From Pustulibacterium marinum (GTDB lineage Bacteria > Bacteroidota > Bacteroidia > Flavobacteriales > Flavobacteriaceae): a stretch of DNA of 64,000 nucleotides. Shown in pieces: positions 56,910 through 64,000 of the stretch (position 1 is the stretch's first letter; each line of letters begins with the position of its first letter). The stretch is from NCBI RefSeq assembly GCF_900116665.1, contig NZ_FPBK01000001.1:766112-830111 (forward strand), read 5' to 3'. The notes below the pieces were generated by a model. It saw nothing but the letters and a program-made list of their open reading frames with translations. It made no database searches and had not been told where the DNA came from. Both the position numbers and the translations under genes were made by a program.

Positions 56910-57027
56910 TCTAAAATTTTTATTTCAAATTAAGAATGATTTTTCTTCGTGTAAAGTCTGTTAACAAAACATAAACAGAAGTTTTAACTAGAGGATTTAC
57001 AATTGTTAAAATACAGGTTGAAATGAA

Positions 57028-57414
57028 CTATGCCTCGTAAAATTCTATTGGTAAATCATCTGGATCAGCAATGAAGAAGAATTTCTTTCCTGTGAATTCA
57101 TCAATTCGGATGTCTTCCGGTTGCAAGTTTTTAGAGATAAGAAAAGAATACGTTTCTTGAATTTCGGGAGTCTCAAAAGCTAAATGGCGCAATCCTGCCG
57201 CTTCAGGTCTTGAAGGTCGTTCTGGCGGATTGGGAAATGAAAAAAGTTCTACAATATATTGGCCGTTCAGTGCTAAATCTAACTTAAAAGAATCGCGCTC
57301 TTTTCTATAAACTTCTTGTAAAATTTCAAGTCCCAAAATTTCGGTATAAAACTCTTTAGACGCTTCGTAATTTCTAGTAATAATGGCAATATGATGAACT
57401 TTATTCAGCTTCAT
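57028..57414 (-). CDS. VOC-fold (glyoxalase-like) protein
   Basis: 128 residues with the vicinal-oxygen-chelate fold. Motifs: KVHHIAIITRNYEASKEFYT (about 4-23) with a His ligand, a Tyr/Val strand NGQYIVELFSFP with Glu, RHLAFETP with His and the C-terminal FFIADPDDLPIEFYE with Glu. These are the usual metal-ligand positions of lactoylglutathione-lyase-like enzymes. The start at 57414 lies one base after the stop of the cupin gene; the longer frame from 57429 would overlap it. Confidence 0.85.
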   Translation of the reverse strand: MKLNKVHHIAIITRNYEASKEFYTEILGLEILQEVYRKERDSFKLDLALNGQYIVELFSFPNPPERPSRPEAAGLRHLAFETPEIQETYSFLISKNLQPEDIRIDEFTGKKFFFIADPDDLPIEFYEA

Positions 57415-57415
57415 A

Positions 57416-57781
57416 CTATTCGTTTTCACGGTTGACTAAATCCATGGAGAATGCCGGAGTACAAATAGCTAAATATTCGCAAGGTTCGTCAAATGGATTG
57501 GAATATTGTACACGAATATTCTTTTCTAACTTGATAGATTCTCCGGCTGAAAGTACCACAATTTCACCATCAATGTTAAACTGTTTTTTACCTTTTATGA
57601 TAAAGGTATATTCTTCAAATTCTGGAGTTTGAAAAGGTTCGCTCCAACCCGGAGGTGCAATCATGTGTGCAAGACTCATATTTTTATTGCCGTTGGTTGC
57701 GTTACCAAAGTGTTCTTTGATTACTTTTCCATCGTCTGTAGGAACCACAAATGGACTCTTTTGAATACTATATTTTTTCAT
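57416..57781 (-). CDS. Cupin-domain protein
   Basis: 121 residues, a single cupin barrel. The second motif reads GSYCP-like as EPCEYLAICTP; the first includes EEYTFIIKGKKQFNIDGE and the AGESIKLEKN turn. Metal-ligand histidines are poor: one His is visible near the start (AHMIAPPG), so binding may differ from classical cupins. It lies 6 bases after the ABC gene and just before the VOC gene, in a five-gene minus-strand run. Confidence 0.82.
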   Translation of the reverse strand: MKKYSIQKSPFVVPTDDGKVIKEHFGNATNGNKNMSLAHMIAPPGWSEPFQTPEFEEYTFIIKGKKQFNIDGEIVVLSAGESIKLEKNIRVQYSNPFDEPCEYLAICTPAFSMDLVNRENE

Positions 57782-57787
57782 CTTGAA

Positions 57788-58999
57788 CTAGTTTATAAAA
57801 CCTTCCGATCCGTGGATGGTTGGTTGTAAAGTGAAATTATAATCTGGTTGTAAACCTGTTTCTTTTCGGTGCGATACGTATAAGATAGTGGTTTTACTTT
57901 CTGCTGCAATTTTATTAATGAAACTTACCAAAAGTTGTGCATTCTCGTCATCAAGGCCAGTGGTTGGTTCATCTAAAATTAATAATAACGGATGTTTTAC
58001 CATGGCTCTGGCAATCATAACCATGCGTTGCTTGCCTAAAGATAGATTTCTAAAACGCGTATTGATTTCGTTCTCTAAGTTAATCACTTTTAGCCATTGA
58101 AAAGCTATTTGTTTTTGTAAATCTGTTGCTTTGTTATAAAGGCCTACGGCATCAAAGAAACCACCAATAACCATTTCCAAAGTGGTATTATTTCCATTAA
58201 ATTGTTGAGTCAAAGCCGTAGTGAAATAGCCAATTTTTTCTTTCAGTTCCCAAACGGTTTCACCTGTACCTTTCTTTTTTCCGAAGAGAAACAAATCTTG
58301 CCCATAACCTTTTACATTATCTCCAGTAATCATGGAAAGAATGGTGGTTTTACCTGAACCATTTGGGCCAATGAGTTGCCAAAATTCTCCCGGTTTGATG
58401 TTCCAATTGATATCTTTTAAGATATGTTTTTCACCATAAGAAACGGAAACATTCTTAAGTTGAATCAAATAGGGTGCTTCAAAAGTTTGATGGATAATCG
58501 GTTCTGGAATTTGAATATCTGCATGAATCGTTTCTGAATTTCCCGAATCTTCAAACGGAATTAAGGAATCATTTTCTACTTTATATTTTTTTGAAATAAA
58601 GTTTGGAGCATCCTCTTTTCTGCTGGCTAAAACAATAATCTGACTTTTTTCAGCAAGTTTTTCCAAACGATTTTTCAAAGCTTCTTGGGAAGCGAGATCC
58701 AAATGGTCAAACGGATTGTCTAAGATTAAAACTTCTGGAGCTTGTGTAACCAAATAATTGAGCATGGCTTTCTTTTGCTCGCCGCCAGACATGGTTTTTA
58801 TAGGTTGTCCTGTGGTATTAAAAACATTGGTGTCATGAATTTCTTCTTCCCGAATGAAAGCTTCCAAAGCTTTTGGATTGTATACTTTAATATTAGATAT
58901 GCTTTTTAATTCAATTTCAGAGAATTGATTTTTTCTAAGCTTATCAGCAATATCATGTGTATTTGTCTGATTGTTGTGAAAAATTAGTACTGATTCCAT
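57788..58999 (-). CDS. Tandem ABC ATPase with degenerate first half (ModF-like)
   Basis: 403 residues, no membrane segment. The second half has all motifs: Walker A GPNGSGKTT (211-219), signature LSLGKQR (319-325), Walker B LLLILDEP (338-345) and His377. The first half keeps a signature MSGGEQ (70-75) and Walker B VLILDNP (90-96) but has no Walker A and an Asn where the catalytic Glu is expected. It is shorter than E. coli ModF (490). It looks like a ModF/ABC-F-type protein with one non-functional site. It overlaps the lipoprotein gene by one base. Confidence 0.82.
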   Translation of the reverse strand: MESVLIFHNNQTNTHDIADKLRKNQFSEIELKSISNIKVYNPKALEAFIREEEIHDTNVFNTTGQPIKTMSGGEQKKAMLNYLVTQAPEVLILDNPFDHLDLASQEALKNRLEKLAEKSQIIVLASRKEDAPNFISKKYKVENDSLIPFEDSGNSETIHADIQIPEPIIHQTFEAPYLIQLKNVSVSYGEKHILKDINWNIKPGEFWQLIGPNGSGKTTILSMITGDNVKGYGQDLFLFGKKKGTGETVWELKEKIGYFTTALTQQFNGNNTTLEMVIGGFFDAVGLYNKATDLQKQIAFQWLKVINLENEINTRFRNLSLGKQRMVMIARAMVKHPLLLILDEPTTGLDDENAQLLVSFINKIAAESKTTILYVSHRKETGLQPDYNFTLQPTIHGSEGFIN

Positions 59000-59574
59000 T
59001 AGTAATTCCAGCTGATCATAAAATATTTTAGGGGAGTATCATTTGGGATATCCTTCTCAGAAATCTTGCTATTATTATCAATTTGCACTGTGAAATGAAG
59101 ATGTTTTTTATCAATGACAAAGTATGCATCAATTTCTTTTATAGATATAATGACATTATTGTAGGCATTTTCAATAGATGTAATAGTGTATTTTTTCTTT
59201 AAATCACCATAAGTGCTTTTATTGGAAATCCCTTTTTTGGTATGATATTTTTCGTTTAGAATTTGAATGCTTGCAATGGTGTGTAATGAATCTTGATTCG
59301 GAGTAATATCAAGCAATTGTTCACCATTTTTAGAATAAATATTGATATGTTGTGTACTAGCATATCTCAGTTCACCTTCGTAAGCACTCTCTGCAATCGA
59401 ATCTTCAGGAAAAAGCGATTCTAAGTTTTGTATGGTAGTTTCTCTCGAAATGGGGCCAACACTATTATTTGTAACTAGATATTGTTTTTCCGCTTCAGAA
59501 TCACAAGAAATGTAAAATAATAAAATTAATAGGTAACTGTGTTTTAATATTGGCTTGTGGTAGTTCTTTTTCAT
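58999..59574 (-). CDS. Lipoprotein of unknown function (DUF1131-like)
   Basis: 191 residues with a lipobox at YISC. A beta-rich body begins VGPISRETTIQNLESLFPE, with regular strands after. It has some likeness to the DUF1131/YfeY-type lipoproteins, though I am not sure. Its stop overlaps the start of the ABC gene by one base, so it is co-transcribed with that gene and those after it. Confidence 0.7.
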   Translation of the reverse strand: MKKNYHKPILKHSYLLILLFYISCDSEAEKQYLVTNNSVGPISRETTIQNLESLFPEDSIAESAYEGELRYASTQHINIYSKNGEQLLDITPNQDSLHTIASIQILNEKYHTKKGISNKSTYGDLKKKYTITSIENAYNNVIISIKEIDAYFVIDKKHLHFTVQIDNNSKISEKDIPNDTPLKYFMISWNY

Positions 59575-59761
59575 GGTATCGGTTTTGGATGTTATTATTC
59601 AATAATCAATTGAAAAGAGCATCCATTTTTTTCATGCTTAAACTATAAAAGTATAGGATTCTTAAGGAAAAGAAAACCAATTTGAAGGAAATTAATAAAG
59701 TTTTATAAAATCACATTTCCATTTAGCCGAGCAGTCTGAATTCAAATCATTTTTTAGTTAG

Positions 59762-59769
59762 TATCTTTG
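59762..59769 (+). promoter_or_regulatory. -7 element of queE
   Basis: TATCTTTG, a full TAnnTTTG match followed by CAAA, only 4 bases before the first ATG. Transcription would start at or near the ATG, so the mRNA may be leaderless or start at the second ATG (59780). Confidence 0.65.
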
Positions 59770-59773
59770 CAAA

Positions 59774-60412
59774 ATGAAAATGAGTAAAGAAGAGCAATTA
59801 GCATTAGTAGAAAAGGGAGAATGGTTGCCTTTGATGGAAGAGTTTTATACCATTCAAGGAGAAGGATTTTATAAAGGGACTGCAGCTTATTTCATTAGAG
59901 TAGGAGGGTGCGATGTAGGGTGTCATTGGTGTGACGTAAAAGAAAGTTGGAATGCAGATTTACATCCACCAACAGCTGTTAGTACCATTGTTGAAAATGC
60001 AGCTTCGTATTCAGATACAATTGTTATTACTGGTGGAGAACCATTAAGTTGGAATATGAATCCTATAACAAAAGCTTTAAAGGAAAAAGGATTAAAAATT
60101 CATATAGAAACATCAGGAGCTTACGAATTATCAGGAGAATGGGATTGGATTTGTCTTTCTCCTAAAAAAATGAAATTGCCTACAGAAGAAGTTTATAAAA
60201 AGGCAAATGAGCTCAAAGTGATTATTTACAATCAGCACGATTTTAAATTTGCCGAGGAACAAGCTGCTCAAGTGTCTGAGGATTGTATTTTATACATGCA
60301 ACCGGAGTGGAGTAAACGCGACAAGATGATTCCGGAAATAGTGGAATATGTAATGAAAAATCCTAGATGGAAAGTTTCTTTACAAACGCATAAATACTTG
60401 AATATTCCATAA
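59774..60412 (+). CDS. queE: 7-carboxy-7-deazaguanine synthase
   Basis: Radical-SAM enzyme of queuosine synthesis. It has 212 residues. The ring-binding N-terminus FYTIQGEG (24-31) is followed by the cluster motif GGCDVGCHWCD with Cys46, Cys50 and Cys53 (CxxxCxxC), and ITGGEPLSW. This matches QueE of other bacteria. No queC, queD or queF gene lies in the window. An in-frame ATG at 59780 is an alternative start. Confidence 0.95.
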   Translation: MKMSKEEQLALVEKGEWLPLMEEFYTIQGEGFYKGTAAYFIRVGGCDVGCHWCDVKESWNADLHPPTAVSTIVENAASYSDTIVITGGEPLSWNMNPITKALKEKGLKIHIETSGAYELSGEWDWICLSPKKMKLPTEEVYKKANELKVIIYNQHDFKFAEEQAAQVSEDCILYMQPEWSKRDKMIPEIVEYVMKNPRWKVSLQTHKYLNIP

Positions 60413-60497
60413 GCTGTTAAAACTTGATGAGATATTGTAGAATTTTCTTAAAAAAGTTTATTTTTACTCTTTAAGCAACGATTCCAATTATAATCTT

Positions 60498-60929
60498 ATG
60501 AAAAAACTATTACTTCTATTTGTACTTTTTGTATCCTTTTCTATACAAGCTCAGGAAACAAAAACAGAGAAAATCTTAAATCTTTTTGATGTTAATGGTA
60601 AGCAAGCTGAATATGCTATGTTATTCAATGCTTATGCTTCTAATAAAATAAACAAAACTGAAAAAGTTGATGAAGCACTTAGCAAATTGGCTGATGTTTA
60701 CAGTAAAGTTTTATCAGAAGTTCAGGTTGAAGATATGATTACTTTTTATAAGTCAAATACAGGAAAAACTCTTATTAATAATCGTGCTGCAATGACTGCA
60801 GATCAACAAAAAGAGTATGATGATTTTATAGCAGGAGACGCTATGCAAACATACATTGCAAATAAAACTGAAATAGCAACTAAGGAAAGAGCTATTCGAA
60901 AAAATTGGATTGCATCTTTTAAAAGATAA
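60498..60929 (+). CDS. DUF2059-type secreted protein
   Basis: 143 residues with a signal peptide ending at IQAQ. The mature part is helical, and the conserved DUF2059 segment is around EVQVEDMITFYKSNTGK (about 75-91). Function unknown. The ends of this gene and the methyltransferase gene are one base apart, converging. Confidence 0.8.
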   Translation: MKKLLLLFVLFVSFSIQAQETKTEKILNLFDVNGKQAEYAMLFNAYASNKINKTEKVDEALSKLADVYSKVLSEVQVEDMITFYKSNTGKTLINNRAAMTADQQKEYDDFIAGDAMQTYIANKTEIATKERAIRKNWIASFKR

Positions 60930-60930
60930 A

Positions 60931-61644
60931 TTAAGCCAAGGTTAGCTTTGCCAAATAATCGTAATGCTCACCTTCCAAAATAAGTTCACAAGTAAAGCCG
61001 TTGTATTCAGCGGCTTTTTTTAATGTATTATAGTCAATGTACATCCAATCAAAAGCAGGCTCGGTTTCGCCTTTGTAGCGTACAATATAATCTACTTCTC
61101 CGTAATAATCCTTGTCTGCAGGTATCCAAACACCGCCGTCTTCTTCATCGTCTTCAAACATGTAAATAATGTCTGAAGAGTCTAGTAAAACTTGTCCGTA
61201 TTCAGCAACTAACGATTTTATTTTCAAAAGAAATTCGCCTAGTTTATCCAAACGTCCACACATTCCTGCACCGTTCATCAACAATAAAATAGTATCGAAC
61301 TTTTCATTTTCTAAAGTCATTATATCTAGAAAACGAGCATCTTTCAAACCTCTTAATTTGCAAGCTTCAATGGCGTTGGGCGAAATATCTACACTTGTTA
61401 CCGCTAATTTTTTTTCATCTTGAAGGTATAGTGAATGACTTCCGGCACCGCAGCCAACATCCAGAACTTTTCCTTTGGCCAGTTGTAATGCTTTTTGCTC
61501 CAACTGTGGCATTTCCTTGAAAGATCTAAATAAATACGGAAGCGGTAAATCGTCTTCTTCAGAGATCGAAGTTTCGGTTTTAATGTCTTCTGTGTAATTA
61601 CCTAATTGATAATCTAAAATTGCTTTTCCAAACAGATCTTTCAT
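60931..61644 (-). CDS. SAM-dependent class I methyltransferase
   Basis: 237 residues. The Rossmann-like core shows the SAM motif KVLDVGCGAGSHSLYL (about 58-73) and a post-motif VTSVDISPNAIE. The C-terminal part is acidic and Tyr-rich (FEDDEEDGGVW, DYIVRYKGE). Substrate unknown. The start at 61644 (MKDLFGKAIL) was preferred to a TTG at 61659. It faces the DUF2059 gene end to end. Confidence 0.85.
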   Translation of the reverse strand: MKDLFGKAILDYQLGNYTEDIKTETSISEEDDLPLPYLFRSFKEMPQLEQKALQLAKGKVLDVGCGAGSHSLYLQDEKKLAVTSVDISPNAIEACKLRGLKDARFLDIMTLENEKFDTILLLMNGAGMCGRLDKLGEFLLKIKSLVAEYGQVLLDSSDIIYMFEDDEEDGGVWIPADKDYYGEVDYIVRYKGETEPAFDWMYIDYNTLKKAAEYNGFTCELILEGEHYDYLAKLTLA

Positions 61645-61702
61645 GTTTTGCCAACTCAATTATAAATAAGACTTTTGCAGTCTTAATGTTAATGATTTTG
61701 CT

Positions 61703-62197
61703 GTGGACGAATTTTTGAAACAATTGCCGCAACTGGCCAAAGATAAGCATAACGAAAACAAGAAATACTTTGCAAAGCTGAAAAAAAAGCCGCCAAAGAA
61801 TTTAGATTATGTGATGCAGGAATTGCATGAAGAAGAGTTTGAAAGAACTGATTGCCTTACGTGTGCCAATTGCTGTAAAACTACTGGACCACTATTTACC
61901 AATGCCGATATTGAGCGTATAGCGAAGTTTTTAAAATTGAAACCACAACAGTTTATTGAACAATATTTGCAAGTTGATGAAGATAACGATCATGTGTTGC
62001 AAGAAGTTCCGTGTACGTTTTTAGCACCCGATAATTACTGTCTTATTTACGAAGTTCGGCCAAAAGCATGTAGAGGATATCCGCATACCGACAGGAAAAA
62101 GTTTCATCAAATCACCAATCTTACCTTGAAGAATACTGCTATTTGTCCGGCTGCTTTTAATATCGTTGAGGAAATGAAAAAACGTATAAAGATGTAA
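61703..62197 (+). CDS. YkgJ-family cysteine-cluster protein
   Basis: 164 residues. The first cluster CLTCANCC (Cys51, 54, 57, 58) and later Cys104, Cys113, Cys123 and Cys148 give the YkgJ/UPF0153 pattern of an iron or zinc binder, with the family motif RPKACRGYP. Likely a GTG start at 61703; no nearer ATG exists. The end is directly against the NamZ gene (no gap). Function in the family is unknown, perhaps linked to flagellin methylation in other bacteria. Confidence 0.82.
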   Translation: MDEFLKQLPQLAKDKHNENKKYFAKLKKKPPKNLDYVMQELHEEEFERTDCLTCANCCKTTGPLFTNADIERIAKFLKLKPQQFIEQYLQVDEDNDHVLQEVPCTFLAPDNYCLIYEVRPKACRGYPHTDRKKFHQITNLTLKNTAICPAAFNIVEEMKKRIKM

Positions 62198-63421
62198 TTA
62201 TTGGTATAATAGATATTTTCTTCTGATTGTTTTAAATTGATTTAATCCGGGTTGCCATGAGTCCCTAATTTCAGCTTCTGTCAATCCGTTTTCTATTTGC
62301 TCCTGCAATTTTTTCGTACCTGCTAATTTGGTAAAGAACGAACTAAAGAATCTCTCTTTTTGTGGATATTCTTTGTAAGCTTTCAATAACCATTTTAACT
62401 CTAATTGATGTAAAACTGGAGATTGTTGCAGATTTTCTCCCCAACATATTTCTCCATTAAATTTGGGATTTTTAGCGCCTTCATTAGGTTTTGGGGTAAA
62501 AGAAAAATCAGATTTTGGTAACAATGGAGAACCGTAAATTTGGAATTGCATTTGGGTTCCTCTTCCTACAGAAATGTTTGTTCCTTCAAAAAAGCAAAGA
62601 CTTGGATACAAGTTAATAGACTTATCATTTGGTAAATTAGGCGAAGGTTTTACAGGTAAGCTATAGAATTTTTCATGTGTATAGTTTAAGCAAGGAATTA
62701 CCGTAATATCACATTGAATTCCGTTTGCTAACCAATGTTCTCCGTTGATCATTTTTCCATATTCTCCAATAGTCATTCCGTGTAAAACCGGAATTGGATG
62801 CATCCCCACAAAACTCTTCTGAGCTTCTTCTCTAATTGGGCCGTCTATGATATTTCCGTTAGGATTTGGTCTGTCTAAAATCATTACAGGAATCTTATTT
62901 TCTGCACAGGCTTCCATTACATAATGTAACGTGGAAATATATGTATAGAAGCGAGCACCAACATCTTGTAAATCGAATACCAACAAATCAATTCCTTTCA
63001 GTTGCTCTGGTTTTGGTTTTTTATTATTTCCGTAGAGCGAAATAATAGGCAAACCGGTTTTGCTGTCTTTTCCGTCAGTTACATGTTCGCCAGCATCTGC
63101 TTTTCCTCTAAAGCCGTGTTCGGGAGCTAAAATCTTTTCAATCTTAATTCCTTTCTCTAACAGAAAATCAACCAAATGAATTTCTTTCCGTTCAGCATTT
63201 GCTCTTAAAATTCCAGTTTGATTGGTGACTATAGCAACATTTTTTCCTTCTAATAAAGGTAAATACGCTTCATAGTTTTCAGCACCTGTTACAATTGGTT
63301 GTACTGGTTTTTCTATGAGTTGTTTTGTAGGAGTCTCATTTTTAGCCTGATTGTTTCCGCAGGAAAAAAGTAGTATGAGAGCTAATAAAAATGTATTTTT
63401 GAACTTGAACAGTGAAGTCAT
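62198..63421 (-). CDS. namZ: NamZ-type exo-beta-N-acetylmuramidase (DUF1343)
   Basis: 407 residues with a lipobox at LLFSC (Cys21). The body matches DUF1343: VAIVTNQTGI, APEHGFRGKADAGE, LVFDLQDVGARFYTYI and ILDRPNPNG. NamZ of Bacillus cleaves MurNAc from the non-reducing ends of peptidoglycan pieces, so this protein may recycle or feed on muropeptides outside the cytoplasm. Its start lies only 6 bases from the divergent permease start. Confidence 0.88.
   Translation of the reverse strand: MTSLFKFKNTFLLALILLFSCGNNQAKNETPTKQLIEKPVQPIVTGAENYEAYLPLLEGKNVAIVTNQTGILRANAERKEIHLVDFLLEKGIKIEKILAPEHGFRGKADAGEHVTDGKDSKTGLPIISLYGNNKKPKPEQLKGIDLLVFDLQDVGARFYTYISTLHYVMEACAENKIPVMILDRPNPNGNIIDGPIREEAQKSFVGMHPIPVLHGMTIGEYGKMINGEHWLANGIQCDITVIPCLNYTHEKFYSLPVKPSPNLPNDKSINLYPSLCFFEGTNISVGRGTQMQFQIYGSPLLPKSDFSFTPKPNEGAKNPKFNGEICWGENLQQSPVLHQLELKWLLKAYKEYPQKERFFSSFFTKLAGTKKLQEQIENGLTEAEIRDSWQPGLNQFKTIRRKYLLYQ
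63394..63401 (+). promoter_or_regulatory. Possible -7 element of the permease gene
   Basis: TATTTTTG, a TAnnTTTG match, lies within the first codons of namZ on the other strand and 27 bases before the permease TTG. No -33 match was found. Confidence 0.35.
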
Positions 63422-63427
63422 TAGAGT

Positions 63428-64000
63428 TTGAATTTTGAATTTTATATAGCAAAGCGCATTGCTACTGCCAAAGGCAATAAAAATAGTATTTCGTCTTCAA
63501 TAATAAAAATTGCAATTGTAGCTATTGCTATTAGTTTGGTGATGATGTTGGTTGCTATTGCGACTGGTTTTGGACTTCAAAATAAAATTCGAGAGAAAGT
63601 AGCCGCTTTTAATGGTCATATTCAGATTTTCAATTATGATGCTAATCAATCGGATGTTTCTGTAAATCCGGTTTCTATTCACCAAGATTTTTATCCAAAT
63701 TTCACACAAATTCCAAACGTAAAACATATTCAGGCAGTTGCCGGAAAAGGTGGAATCATTAGAACCGAAGAAACTTTTGAAGGAATTATTGCTAAAGGTG
63801 TTGGTCAAGATTACGACTGGAAATACATGCAAGATTTTCTTGTAGAAGGAACATTACCAGATTATTCAGCCGGTAGAAATGAAGATATTTTAATGTCGCG
63901 CTACATGGCGAACCGATTGGAAGTTGGTGTGGATGATGAAGTAAATGCTTTCTTTTTGAAAAATGATGGAAGTGATATTCCCAATCAAATGAAACTGCAT
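63428..64000 (+). CDS. LolE/FtsX-family ABC permease, cut by the window edge
   Basis: The first 191 residues of a membrane permease. It begins LNFEFYIAKRIATAKGNKNS, then a hydrophobic segment (about 27-50, IAIVAIAISLVMMLVAIAT) and the periplasmic MacB-like region with AFNGHIQIFNYD. This is the layout of the LolC/LolE-type lipoprotein-release permeases. A stop codon at 63422 leaves TTG 63428 as the only reasonable start. The rest, with the other membrane segments, lies beyond base 64000. Confidence 0.8.
   Translation, partial: MNFEFYIAKRIATAKGNKNSISSSIIKIAIVAIAISLVMMLVAIATGFGLQNKIREKVAAFNGHIQIFNYDANQSDVSVNPVSIHQDFYPNFTQIPNVKHIQAVAGKGGIIRTEETFEGIIAKGVGQDYDWKYMQDFLVEGTLPDYSAGRNEDILMSRYMANRLEVGVDDEVNAFFLKNDGSDIPNQMKLH

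Noticed and set aside
63497-63832. 111-residue ORF on the minus strand near the window end
   Set aside because: It is the antisense of the permease coding region, which has family features on the plus strand.

Overview
This window comes from an AT-rich member of the Bacteroidota, most likely the family Flavobacteriaceae. The evidence is two SusC/SusD outer-membrane pairs, two proteins with type IX secretion (T9SS) sorting domains, many lipoproteins, promoters with the Bacteroidota TAnnTTTG -7 element, little Shine-Dalgarno signal in A-rich spacers, and the gene order rplQ-carA-eno-(glgA-like)-gltA. No tRNA, rRNA, CRISPR array, transposase or integrase gene was seen.

Layout. 1-7977: a SusC/SusD pair, a T9SS-secreted subtilisin-like protease and a lipoprotein, all on the minus strand. 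7096-12743: an operon of SusC, SusD and that lipoprotein, also minus. 12861-14477: a BamA/TamA-type outer-membrane barrel, divergent from the ribosomal cluster. 14609-31852: one continuous str-S10-spc-alpha superoperon on the plus strand, from rpsL to rplQ. It holds 32 genes, including rpmD and rpmJ, and lacks tuf and adk. Three of its four larger gaps (rpsJ-rplC, rpsK-rpsD, rpoA-rplQ) contain RNA structures that look regulatory; the fourth (rpsN-rpsH) holds a weaker hairpin. 31899-39447: central metabolism, with carA-eno, a GT5 glycogen/starch synthase, citrate synthase, and two guanidine-modifying hydrolases (a DDAH-like enzyme and CtlX). 39459-43274: a dispersed-repeat-like element, an Rrf2/IscR-type regulator, an unknown protein, an SDR-type oxidoreductase, a small unknown protein and a MarC membrane protein. 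43399-46410: argS, then a two-gene unit of a Qnr/McbG-like pentapeptide protein and a GyrI-like protein. 46440-52308: a haem-acquisition locus (DUF6607-like protein, TonB receptor, HmuY lipoprotein, T9SS-secreted HmuY-like protein). 52309-54944: a cluster of four hairpins, ffh and folD. 54947-59574: minus-strand genes for an AI-2E-type permease, a Rho-N-like small protein, a lipoprotein pyrophosphatase, a VOC protein, a cupin, a degenerate tandem ABC ATPase and a lipoprotein. 59762-64000: queE, a DUF2059 protein, a methyltransferase, a YkgJ-type cysteine-cluster protein, a NamZ-type muramidase and the start of a LolE/FtsX-type permease.

How the genes work together. The ribosomal block makes much of the 30S and 50S subunits together with EF-G, SecY, IF-1 and RNA polymerase alpha. 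The outer-membrane genes describe nutrient capture: SusCD transporters, a secreted protease that may supply peptides, and a haem system with two different HmuY-like binders. I did not find a wholly new system. The most promising unexplained signals are the r-protein RNA leaders (especially the attenuator-like rpsJ-rplC gap), the structured repeat before the Rrf2 gene, the gyrase-linked pentapeptide/GyrI pair, the paired HmuY-like proteins, and the hairpin cluster before ffh.
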